Source of the DNA: Agrocybe praecox
Taxonomy: Eukaryota; Basidiomycota; Agaricomycetes; Agaricales; Agrocybaceae
NCBI GenBank assembly: GCA_964017145.1
Contig: OZ024843.1
Location: forward strand, 4,048,443 to 4,112,442
Reading direction: 5' to 3'
DNA length: 64,000 nucleotides
Shown: one piece after another, positions 1-9,378 of the stretch
Numbering within the stretch: the first letter of the stretch is position 1
How the letters are laid out: each line of letters opens with the position of its first letter
Program-made: the position numbers and the translations under genes
The notes under the pieces: model-generated
What the model was told of the DNA's origin: nothing
The model's database searches: none
What the model saw: the letters and a program-made list of their open reading frames with translations, nothing else

Positions 1-300
1 TGCTACTCCAGCCCGGGTCGAATTTTCGAACATTTCTTCTTCGAGATAGGTGAGACTGTTAAAGTCCACGTCAACCTCCAATAGGACTGTATTCTCTCCG
101 GTCGTGAATTGTACCTCCAACGCTGCGTCAAGAATGTTGGCTTCTACCAAGGCGGAATTCTTTCGGTTCTTTTTCAGGCGAGACGCGATAAAGATAGTGT
201 GGGCATGTACGATTGGTAAGATGGTTAACCACAAATGTCGTTTTTGAGGATTTTTGCTGACATGGACTTCAAAGCAGTTCGCTATCTTTGCTCTATCCAT
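1..300 (-). CDS. Unknown protein X, copy 1 (5' part; runs off the window)
   Basis: From an ATG at position 300 the minus strand stays open for exactly 100 codons to the window edge, so this is the N-terminal part of a gene whose end is not visible. I do not recognise the family. It matches the plus-strand gene at 9061-9378 over about 60 residues: both carry SRL near the start of the match and then a nearly identical block, VDVDFNSLTYLEEEMFEN here against VDVDLNSLAYLEEEMFED there, followed by RAGVA. In the 19-codon core I count about eight synonymous and three amino-acid changes, which argues that both copies were kept as protein. The N-terminal 40 residues (from MDRAKIANCF) have no counterpart in the other copy. 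Function unknown; residues are mixed, with a hydrophobic stretch around residues 30-45. Confidence 0.55.
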   Translation of the reverse strand, partial: MDRAKIANCFEVHVSKNPQKRHLWLTILPIVHAHTIFIASRLKKNRKNSALVEANILDAALEVQFTTGENTVLLEVDVDFNSLTYLEEEMFENSTRAGVA

Positions 301-1653
301 AAATGAAAGATTCCCGATGTAAGGCATGATTTTTTTTACGAAGATCTTTCTTGTTAGAAATTAACCACCACTTGGTAAGAACCAGATCGTCAGCCACGGT
401 CTCTGGAGTGCAGAGCAGCTGGTTCAGGGTATCACGGTGTGGCACGAGGGAATTAGGTACCTCGCTTGTAAAGGAAGAAAATGCGGGATTTTTGAGGATA
501 TCCTCAGCGGTTTGGACTTGCCATGATGTCGTCCACCGGCCGAACTATCAATTGGGTTTGGCGAGTTAAACCGTCTTTTAAAACATCATTTGAACCTACC
601 CTGATCTTGCGACGTACCATTCCGTTTAATCATAGCCAATCTACCAGGCCCTCCCCTTCGACGGATGAAATACACCCTGGTTTAATTCCTTTCTCACGAC
701 CTCTGCACCAACGAACTCCCGACATGTGTGCGATTCTGTGGCGAGCAACTTGCGAGATATGCACCCTCGCAAGCTTGCAAGGGATCTCGCAGATTTATAT
801 TTGCCCAATGATCTAATGTGCATCGGTGTCTTGTCCATACTGAGCTTAGAAGCACACACATACATCCAGAAGACAAATAGGACAGGTCATCTTAAGGTCA
901 TCATTTTGGCGATGGCGGCGAGAACGCCATCCAGTATGAAGATATCTTTGCGCTCTGGGTCTGGAAATTGTCTGATGTTCGAATTGTCAAGTCGGCTTCG
1001 GTTTAGTTCAATAACAAGACAGGTACACCGACATTCCAGACAGCCTGGATGCGCAAAATAAGCGGGAGAGACGACGAAGTGAACGCGTAACTTACACGGA
1101 TTTATATCATTGCTAAAGCAGTTCGACGATCCAAAACTCCATCCTCGTTTTCATTTGACGTCTATAAGAAGGTTCTTAACATTTTTGTTACCACTTCCGG
1201 GTGCGACGATCGTTCTATGCACAGTGTTTTGCTGAGTAGTATGATTGAAGGGGTATGATTGAAGGAGTAAGATTTTTTGGAGTTACAATAAGCAGGAAAC
1301 AGGGAGATGAGTAAGCTCACATGAAGAGGTTTATTCGTGATTCACGGTGGAGCGGTCCAGGATGCAGCTGTATGGCGTAACTGCGCTCTGAGGCGCGTCG
1401 AGCAGCCTCGCAAGGTGGCAGTTGCGGTCAAAGGATGGATTGGATTCGGCTATGTGCGCGTAGGAGGGGATCTAATCTAATCTATTTACGGATCGGCAGT
1501 CGGTTAAATTGCACTGCCACAACGGTATCCTGGGGTGAAGTGATTTATTTATGTCTTTCCTTTTACTGATTCTGGGTTTTAACCGACACACGGATCTGCG
1601 TACTTCCCACACTGTTGTATAACTGTGGGAGAACGTGCAGCTGAGACATTTTA
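301..1653. other. Gene-poor stretch
   Basis: No gene model can be supported. A minus-strand open frame at 641-865 (containing HTCREFVGAEVV) and a plus-strand frame at 726-1061 overlap and neither has splice sites or a recognisable family; both could be remnants of a decayed gene. Two nearly identical short direct repeats (tgattgaagg) occur at 1242-1266. Confidence 0.4.
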
Positions 1654-2454
1654 ATGGTGCACAGCATCGTACCGTTACGTGTACTACACATGTACCCTCA
1701 AGTTGAAGGTGTGGTTTACGATGCCGCTCCAGACATGGTACATGAAATGAGACGTTATACCAGCTGGTTTGAACTTGAGGCCTTAGGCCGTGTGTGTGCC
1801 CAGGCTATCATCACATGCTTTGAACTTATAATCTCCAAAACTACTTTCTCACTTTTCTGCAGCTTTCATATTCGAGCTAATGGTATGGATATTATCAATC
1901 ACATCAGAGCCTAGCATTCATTGCACTCAAACCTGAATTATTTCATTACATACACCGTTGACTTGGCCTCTTTGGCCGCGCGACTGGCTTACCATCCCAA
2001 GGGTAAAGCATATCTTAGATCACATCCATAGAGTCTGCAGACTTCTGCTGGGTGCACAGGTTTTCTTGAGAGAGAGAAATACATTAGGCCTAGACAGAGC
2101 AGCATCGTATGTACCACCTTTTGAACAGAAACTGGACTACGTAGTGGATTGGGGCGTATAATTATTGTCGAGTAAGAATTTTGACATGGTCTAAGCTTGA
2201 CCGTTTCGCTGGAAGAAGCTTTCTTCTTCAAGGGCAATCTCGCGACTACCCTGAACCAAGTCGCATGCCTGGCAGCAGAAAGGCGCGCAACAGTCACTCA
2301 AACCGCTCCCTTGGATATTATAACGTTCACGGATGTTTCGGCGCGTTCCAATCTGGTGGAGTTGAAAATTAGCGAGTCTATTATAATTTATGAATATATT
2401 GCGGCAGAGCTCGTACCTGAAGAATCCAGCCCATATCACAGGCTACTTCGATAA
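1654..2454 (+). pseudogene. Decayed gene of unknown family
   Basis: Several protein-like pieces follow one another on the plus strand but in shifted frames: about 1654-1790 (ending FELEALGRV), 1905-2030 (a piece reading LAFIALKPELFHYIH, then after a 1-nt shift TVDLASLAARLAYHPKG), 2050-2160 (ending KLDYVVDWGV) and 2197-2454 (ending EESSPYHRLLR). A possible intron (gtgtgtgccc to ctgcag) lies near 1790-1861. The pieces look like one gene that has suffered frameshifts and an internal stop near 2030. I do not recognise the family, and chance open frames cannot be excluded. Confidence 0.3.
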
Positions 2455-3394
2455 GGGCATAAACGAGACTGTCCTCTCCTGCAACGCTCTCGCGATTGGG
2501 ATCCGGAACGCCATTCTGGTTTAAGTGGTTAAGGCGACGACGATTTCTCCCATGAGCGAGACAGGGGCACCAACACGCCAGGCAGCCTAGGGACAGAAGG
2601 GAAAATTAAAGTGTCAATCGTTGACGAACAGTAAGGGAAAGAGGGCGCACATGTATTTATATCCCCAAAACAGTCGAACAAACCAAAGCTCCAGTCACGC
2701 CTCCCGTCACTGTCAACAGGCAGATTCTTCGCGTTCTTGTTGCCACCGCCAGGTGGCAGAATCATTTGTTGGACTGCCTGGGGCTGAGTGGTCTGGATGG
2801 ATTGTGGTTGGACATATGATTAGACAACTATATAAGAGGGAGCGCTCACCTGCGGGGCTTTTTCCATGTTGCCAGTACGATACAATTCCTGGGAAGTGGT
2901 GGGGGGGCAAGGAAGACGTTTGGTCATGTTCCTAGCTTTATATGTACATGTAAGTTTTACATACGACCCTTATGATAAAAATCAACAAGCCATCAGGGGC
3001 GTAAATTTTAATACGTCGGCTGTGCCAATACGAAACACTTGAACATGATATGATTTGCACCATCATTCCGATTCCTGGGCTTGGGGGCGGTCGGGAATAT
3101 TCACATACTTAAACGGTAGTTCTCATTCTTGGAACTGTAAGCAGTGGCTTATATACTTTGGCTCTTTCCACGCGTCCACTACATACTTGCTTAAGAGCAC
3201 ACAAGGCGGTAAATCATGGAAGCGACTGCAAGAACTAGTATATTTTTAGCAAAAGGCCGGTGGTTCTCTATGTAGCGCCGGGCGCTGAGCGCTGATGATG
3301 ATCGTTGATCATCTTTCGTAAAAGCACCTACCTCTCCAAGTGAGATAAAATTGATAGAAAACAATTTCACATGACTATTATGTACCTACAAGCT
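2455..3394. other. Gene-poor stretch
   Basis: I see no supportable gene. Open frames at 2529-2765 (minus), 2621-2935 (plus) and 3055-3249 (plus) are short, overlap each other and have low-complexity or implausible composition. The stretch lies just downstream (3' side) of the SDR pseudogene on the minus strand. Confidence 0.4.
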
Positions 3395-4633
3395 TCAAAA
3401 ATCGGTGCTAAATGATATATCTTTCCAATCCTCCAACTGTGCCAATGCCGTTTCGGAAGATGTTTTCGCAACGTTATAGGAATCCGTTCCAAAGTAAACA
3501 CCGAGTGGGAAAGTTTTACCAGACGCCACACCTTCACCCCTCACGATGTCTAGAACCACTTTGACGCCCTTCGCCGGATCTCCTGGCTGCTTACCGTTAT
3601 ACTCTGAGGGTCTATACTGGAATTTTCAAGAAATTGTTGAATAAAAAAAAAGGGGGATTGATCTTGGAGGACTTCTCCCCGTTTCCCACGAGGTCTCTAT
3701 AATCCGAGAGTCTTTCCACCTTAGGAGAACGCTGGTCAGTTTGGAGAACCGGCGTTCGGAAGAACTCAAAGTCGATGCAAGTAGCTCGTAGTCCGAATGA
3801 GCTTATTTCTTGATGAAGGGAGTACGATATACCTGGGTTTCAGCTCGTTATTCCAGAATTCATCGATCCATTGAACATAGAAGCGTACCACGCAACGCCC
3901 ACTTCGTTGAAGCATAAAGTCCCGCATAGGGTCCTCCCTATTTAGTAGTCAAATAACGCACTTGATCTGGTTGACGTCACAATTCTATACGTACATCCAT
4001 CCTCCGATTGAGCCTATGAAAACAACCATACCAGCTTTTCTTTCCCTCATGTATGGTAGGAATGCTCGAGTAACGTTGATAGCGCCAAAAACGTTCGTAC
4101 TTATAGACCCCCGTTAGAGAACAGAATAAGAGGTTTTAGAAGGATTAGAAATTTACTTAAACTGCTCCAATGTTTCCTGAGGTCTGATTAGAAGGTTAGC
4201 TTCATATTTGATAGCGAGTTGATTAACGCTTACGTGGATTCTTCAATCGTGCCGCAGTGAAGGTACCCTGTAATCGGAGCTGAGCAGAAATTCATGAATA
4301 GGTTTGCCTTCTTACCAACCTGCGTTATTTACCACGACGTCAATACGTCCATGTATCGCGACGGCCTTTTTTGCGGCGTCATGGAGGGTTTCCAGGGAAG
4401 AAGTGACATCGAGCTCTAAAATGTCTGCCCTGCCGCTTTCAAATCATTCAACTTGACAATAGATCGCGCTTGGCCGGTTGCCATAACTTTTTCGCCCCTC
4501 TTCAAAGCGGCCAGCGCCAGATCACGACCAAGTCCCGACCTAGGTGGACGAATGATCAATCGAGGTTATGAGCAGTCCAAAATACGACGTACGTGGCCCC
4601 GGTAATGAGCCAAACCAGTTGAGATGCTTCCAT
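3395..4633 (-). pseudogene. SDR-A: short-chain dehydrogenase/reductase, recently broken
   Basis: A classical SDR that would reduce or oxidise an alcohol/ketone with NAD(P). It reads on the minus strand from MEASQLVWLITGAT through the cofactor motif TGATSGLG, VVNNAG, the catalytic Ser in FIGSIGGW, the YASTK Tyr/Lys pair, and ends FSTDF-stop, like the intact copy at 34464-35542. At least seven short introns can be placed in phase. Lesions: one base is missing near 4436 (between DLKA and ADILELD), shifting the frame into an early stop, and the donor expected after the segment near 3665 reads AT instead of GT. Everything else, including active-site residues, is preserved, so the loss is recent or, for the 1-nt gap, could be an assembly error. 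Confidence 0.8.
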
Positions 4634-5533
4634 TGTGGTTATGCTGATTCTTGAATTTCTGGAGATGATAGGAATTGCGTGTCGAGTCATTTTATAGCTC
4701 CTCGCTTGTGCGACTGGACAGATGCCGATGCCACACGTACCCACGTCTTGGCTTTACGTCCATATATGTTTTAGCCTTGCTATGAGAATGTATGTCGGTA
4801 CTGGGCACTCACAGATTTCGTAGCGATGCTTGCCCTTGTCGATGACTCGTTACAGTCGGGCCCTTCTTAAAAAATCAGGGTCAGGGCATTATGGAAAGCT
4901 GAACAAATCTTATGAGAGTTGCTAACTTTCTGTAAGCCCACCCTAGTTTATAAGCTAGATATCAACTTCCCCGGAGAAGTGGCCGTCGGAAAGCGTGGCG
5001 ATCAAGCTTCAACTGAGTGCCATCCTGAACATCACAATGCTCCTCTCTGCTCATAGGGCCAGACCGGTGGCAAGTCACCATATGAGATGTCGGTGAATGG
5101 GTGATACATTTGTCTTTAAGTATTCCAATTCGTGCCGGTTCCTGTCTGTGTCACAGTTCGTCATGCATAAAGGGCTAACGAACAGTCACATACCACTATT
5201 TTAGGCCTTTTTCTTGCATATCCTTGCATATAATTGTATTTGTAGCTCTTATTAAACTTGAAGTTTACTTCACGAGTCTGGAACGAGTCTGTTTTGAGTG
5301 AAGAGTCTTCTGTTCCTCTGTTAGGTTGGTTTTATCGGAGTTTTAACCTGATTTCTAAAATGGACATGTGACAACCAAATTTCCGAGGTGTTTTTTTTTT
5401 TTTTGAAACATAACGGGACTCATGCTGTTTCCTCCACAACTACATATTAATTTATAACATTGTCCGTAGGTGGTTCATTTACCACACGATGAATCCTGGC
5501 GCACTAACCAGGATGTCCTCTAGTGCGATAATT
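4634..5533. other. Intergenic stretch between SDR-A and SDR-B
   Basis: No gene seen. It contains the upstream region of SDR-A (minus) and SDR-B (plus), which face away from each other, so it was probably a shared divergent promoter. A 14-nt poly(T) run lies at 5391-5404. Confidence 0.4.
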
Positions 5534-5858
5534 ATGTCAAGTTCGGAACTGGTTTGGCTCATTATGGGGACGACATAGGTGCTAATTTGAATTCTTTGGG
5601 AGAAAAGAATATATATAATAAATATCGCTATCTAAGGTCGCGGACTAGAACACTCTTTTGCGTCTCTCAGTCGAGGAGACAAAGACATTGCTACCGGTTG
5701 CGCAGGGTTAATCCGGGAGAAGCTCGCATAACTCAAGGAGAAGGGAGCTGGCATCTTGGAGTTGGACGTAGCCGCGCCCATTGAGGCTTTTCAAGAACTT
5801 GCAACGAAGGCGGTCAGTAGAAATGGAAGGGTTGATGTACTCGTCAACAATGCAGGTA
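5534..5858 (+). pseudogene. SDR-B: N-terminal fragment of a short-chain dehydrogenase
   Basis: Starts ATG with MSSSELVWLIMGT, the same opening as the other SDR copies, and ends with the NAD-binding-fold signature VDVLVNNAG. The first intron's donor has changed from GT to AT (acgacataggt), and the second exon needs frame changes: after a shift it reads GLEHSFASLSRGDK and then IATG before an in-frame stop, and later LELDVAAPIEAFQELATKAV. The catalytic half (Ser, YxxxK, C-terminus) is missing: at about 5860 the sequence switches into the C-terminus of another SDR on the opposite strand. It cannot make an enzyme. Confidence 0.75.
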
Positions 5859-6727
5859 TGTCGCGGTCGTTTGGGGATACACAGTCACTGAAGTTACTTG
5901 GGACGAGGTCTTTGCCGTTTCGTAGCAATCTGTTCCAAGGGAAACACGGATTGGTGGAGTCCTTCAGGATGCCATTCCCTCCCCTTGCACAAGATCAATG
6001 ACGGTTTCAGCGGCTTTAGCAAGGTCTTCAGGTTAGCGTCCGCTGAATGCTATGTGTTTGTGTCGGGTAAGCATTCAGAAAGTAGGATATTCCCTCTCTC
6101 CTGTCGACGAGTTCCTTATAATCTAGAATTCTCGACACTTTCAAAGAACCCCGTCCTCGAGGACTAGGGTTCTAAGGTAACCAGAATCTACGCAGATGCT
6201 TAGTACGCCAAAGGGTGATATTTCTTGGTGAAGGGCCTCGGAAAGACCTAATAATGCGTTTATGCACTTTCTGTTTTTCTATTTCCGTGTGAAACTAACC
6301 TCGAAGAGCCCATCTAGATCGTATGGGGCGGGTCTGCGAGAACTTGTATTAGATCAACTCTCCTATTGATGAGTAAACTGTAACGAGTGACGCACTCCCA
6401 ACCAATTACAGAGCCACTGAACATTACCGTCCCGGTCTTTCTCTCGCGCATGTACGGTAGAAATTCGCGTGTGACGTTGAGAGCCCCAAAGACATTAATG
6501 CTGATATCAAGGATGATCGTGAAGAGCCCTACAACTCAGTAACGATCATAAAACACCCACCGGCTTTGTTGACCAGAACATCTACTAGTCCGTGAATAGA
6601 AGTTGCTCTCTTGGCAGTCTCGTGGATAATTTCAATCAGGGAGGTCACATCGAGGACGAGAATGTCCGCGCCTTTGGCTTTCAAAATTTCAACAGGCACT
6701 GGTTTTTCTGTGTGGAAGAGGCGTGTC

Positions 6728-8280
6728 ACGCTTGGCACGCTTAAATATTTTCAAAATAATTATTCTGGCCATAATGTACGTATTTCAGATCCTAAAAGTA
6801 TGCATACGCACTTTTTTTTTGCTTAATATATCTCGGTTAACTGTAAATGTACCATATCTAATAATGACTTAATATAACTACCCATTCCATCAAACCCGTT
6901 TTCTACGATATATATATCTAGTAATTGCGGGTGGTATGAGTCGGATTGATTACAGCATAACCGGAATCGTGTCGAAGTTTTGGTTCTAATGATGTCATAT
7001 AGAGAGATAAACTACTTCTTCGTGTTGTCTAACTGAGTTTGAAGATGTATTTTTCCACCAAATGTCCTCCATGTATAGCCGTAGTTACTTTCTGCACGAC
7101 CACAGCATTTGATGCACACTCATCGCACCCTTGTGCGTGCACTGCCACGCATGTCGCAATATAGCGGTCAATCTGTACAAAAAATAAATCGCACATCACG
7201 ACTTTTTTTCCCCTTCGCACCACTTGAGGGTTAAATTGAAGCTTGTAAAATCCAAATCCCAAAAATATGGCGTGATGTGCGTGAAAAGAAAAGTACTCCA
7301 AACCGCGCAACTTTGAAAATTAATCGGCCCACCTTTTATGGTTCAAGGTAGATGATGTACCCTGGCTGATATTTTAGTCCAGCGCGCACTTTTTTCTCCG
7401 TCAAATCCGTCACTTTTCACGCAACTATTCGTCTATGCAAGTGCGAGACATGCCGAGGTGCCGGGCCATGCCTTGATATCCGTATGATTTCTCCAATTTG
7501 TCGTCGAGTTGCCTACATGCCATATATACACAACATTAGCTAGTCAAACTGATACATTACTCACTCTATAAAATCAGACAAACTGTGATATATATATATG
7601 TTTAAGAAGACTCAATATAAGTCACCGGGTATCAATCCTGAATAAGACAAAATATGCTTTTAAAAAATAGCAAAGCATACATATGTATTTCTAGTTATCC
7701 AATAGATCATTTGGATATACAAGATAAATTTTTCATTTCTCTGAGGAGTAGAAACCACGGTTGCAATGACATGCCAACACACTCAGGATGTACCGCATCA
7801 TGGATCGCAGCAGGCAAGCGCTGGCATGTCGGCATACTAGGTACTTACTACTTGCACAGAACGGAATATATGCGTGCGCAGCGAAATACGCGTACAGCTC
7901 AAGGGTTGTGTAGCCAGCTCACATCACCTAATTTGAACCATAGGTATGCGGATTAAATTTCAAAGTGCGCCATTTTGGGTAAATTGCGCAACTTTTCTTT
8001 TCGCGCACATTCTGGGGACTTAGAATTTATAAGCTTCAATCTGACCTCAAAGTGGTGCGAAAAGGGGGAAAATGAGTTGCGTTGTGCAATTTTTTTTCTG
8101 CCCAGAGAAATATTATTTACTCATACTATACTGTAGGGTACAACACTACCTCAATTTCAAACACCGATGCTCAACAGAAGGTACTCTAATCTGTCAGATA
8201 CGAGATAATATTGTGTCTGTAAACGTAGCCACCCGCCTTGTACGCTAACCGTGCTTAAACGCACGTAAGCGTGCCACGCT
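6728..8280. mobile_element. Foldback-type element inserted in SDR-C
   Basis: The two halves of SDR-C are separated by about 1.55 kb whose ends are inverted copies of each other: ACGCTTGGCACGCTTA at 6728-6743 and TAAGCGTGCCACGCT at 8266-8280 (11 of the outermost-to-inner bases match as a terminal inverted repeat). GCACGC motifs are repeated several times at the right end. Inside lie long imperfect inverted arms (7175-7357 and 7930-8105). There is no convincing transposase frame, so it would be non-autonomous. No clean target-site duplication is visible, though the SDR sequence on the two sides (caacaaaaaaacagg and cacagaaaaaccag) is similar. Confidence 0.5.
7175..8105. repeat. Long imperfect inverted repeat (arms 7175-7357 and 7930-8105)
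   Basis: The reverse complement of 7930-8105 aligns along its whole length with 7175-7357, sharing blocks such as ttcgcaccact, ttgaagctt, gaaaagaaaagt, gcgcaa and atggttcaa, with about three quarters of positions identical by eye. The loop between arms is about 570 bp. Open frames here (7029-7310 minus, 7654-7956 plus) are not convincing genes. Confidence 0.7.
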
Positions 8281-9060
8281 TCGGCACGCTCGTGAATGCT
8301 CATGGCACGCTCATTCTTGTAGGCCCGCTTCTAACTCCTCCTGTTTTTTTGTTGGAAGCAGAACGGGCCGTAGCAATGACCTTATGGCCTCGTTTGGGTG
8401 TTGAAAAAACAAATGGGGCCCTGAACCGGATCTGAAAGGGGGGGTACTGAGGTTCACTGTCGGCATTTGTAAAACATTACTGCCATTTGAATTGTATGTG
8501 GTTCCTGCGATAAGCCAAACAGGAAGATTCAAGGAAGATTCGACGTGAAGTTATCCTTGTAATCCTTGAGCTTACGAGTTCTAGGGACGGATAAGACTTG
8601 GGTGGTATAAAAATTGAAGCACTCATCGTTGCAACACATTCAGGCTTATATATTCTTCATAAACGAGTATATTTTCAGACGTTGCGTAGAGGATAAGATA
8701 TTATAAGTACATAAGGAGTTGCGAGCCCGTGCGCGTGACTGGCAATCATCCGGCCCTGTCAAGCCGCATTTCGGAGTTCGTGTGCCGGTAATTGGTCAGT
8801 GAGCTTGATAAATCCATCAATAAGGTCTAAGGCCGAAGGGCTTGCTCAGTGTTTTAAGTCTGCCTACATGAGTCCCGACTTCTATATAAGCCGAAATGTT
8901 ATTCAATATAATTTTGGCGTAAAAAATACCTGCAGGTAGTATAATCTCACTGCATTTGCATAATAACTCAAATGCTCAAGCTCAAGGTCGACCTGAGGTA
9001 GGAGCTGCCTAGAAACAAAGAGATTATACTTGTTGAATTTGAAGACACGGATACGAACAT

Positions 9061-9378
9061 ATGAGTTGTTGGTCTTCTCGCCTCACAAAAATTCCAAAAA
9101 ATTTATCATTGAAGTTTGTAGATCTCCTTGACGAAGCTTGGGCGGTTCCATGCACGACCGAAGAGGCAGCAATCCTGATGGAAGTCGACGTTGACCTCAA
9201 TAGCCTCGCTTACCTTGAAGAGGAAATGTTCGAAGATTCTCCGCGGGCTGGAGTGGCAGGTAGCAGACAGTGGGGATTGGATGTAGGAGATCACGCCCAT
9301 GGCTGGAATCCATACATTGACCTTCCAGAAGAGTGGGTGTTTGGCCAGAGGAAAGGGGCAGACGACGAGCTTGCATGA
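9061..9378 (+). CDS. Unknown protein X, copy 2
   Basis: A 105-codon open frame from ATG to TGA, ending with WVFGQRKGADDELA. Its centre matches the minus-strand gene at 1-300: VDVDLNSLAYLEEEMFED, then SPRAGVA. The codons differ mainly at third positions, so the resemblance is at protein level. The family is not recognised. The N-terminus upstream of SRL has no counterpart in copy 1, and stops lie just upstream, so either a 5' exon was missed or the 5' part is lost. A possible intron (gtagcagacag... to ccttccag at about 9260-9328) would alter the C-terminus. The copy lies in opposite orientation to copy 1, with the SDR relics between them. Confidence 0.45.
   Translation: MSCWSSRLTKIPKNLSLKFVDLLDEAWAVPCTTEEAAILMEVDVDLNSLAYLEEEMFEDSPRAGVAGSRQWGLDVGDHAHGWNPYIDLPEEWVFGQRKGADDELA

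Larger units (their letters stand above)
5868..8535 (-). pseudogene. SDR-C: short-chain dehydrogenase split by a 1.55 kb insertion
   Basis: Read on the minus strand, an N-terminal piece lies at about 8300-8532 (LPVWLIAGTT, an intron, then SGSG and after a shift GHKVIATARSAS), and the remainder lies at 5868-6730: ADILVLDVTSLIE, VDVLVNKAGG, VFGALNVTREFLPYMRERK, a C-terminal part with KVSRILDYKELVD and finally GTDCYETAKTSS. The start codon is lost (TTG where the other copies have ATG), there are several frameshifts and a stop (GEGMAS-stop). The order and spacing of family blocks match the intact copies, so I infer one gene interrupted between 6730 and 8290 by the foldback element described separately. 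An alternative is two unrelated SDR fragments that happen to be collinear. Confidence 0.65.
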
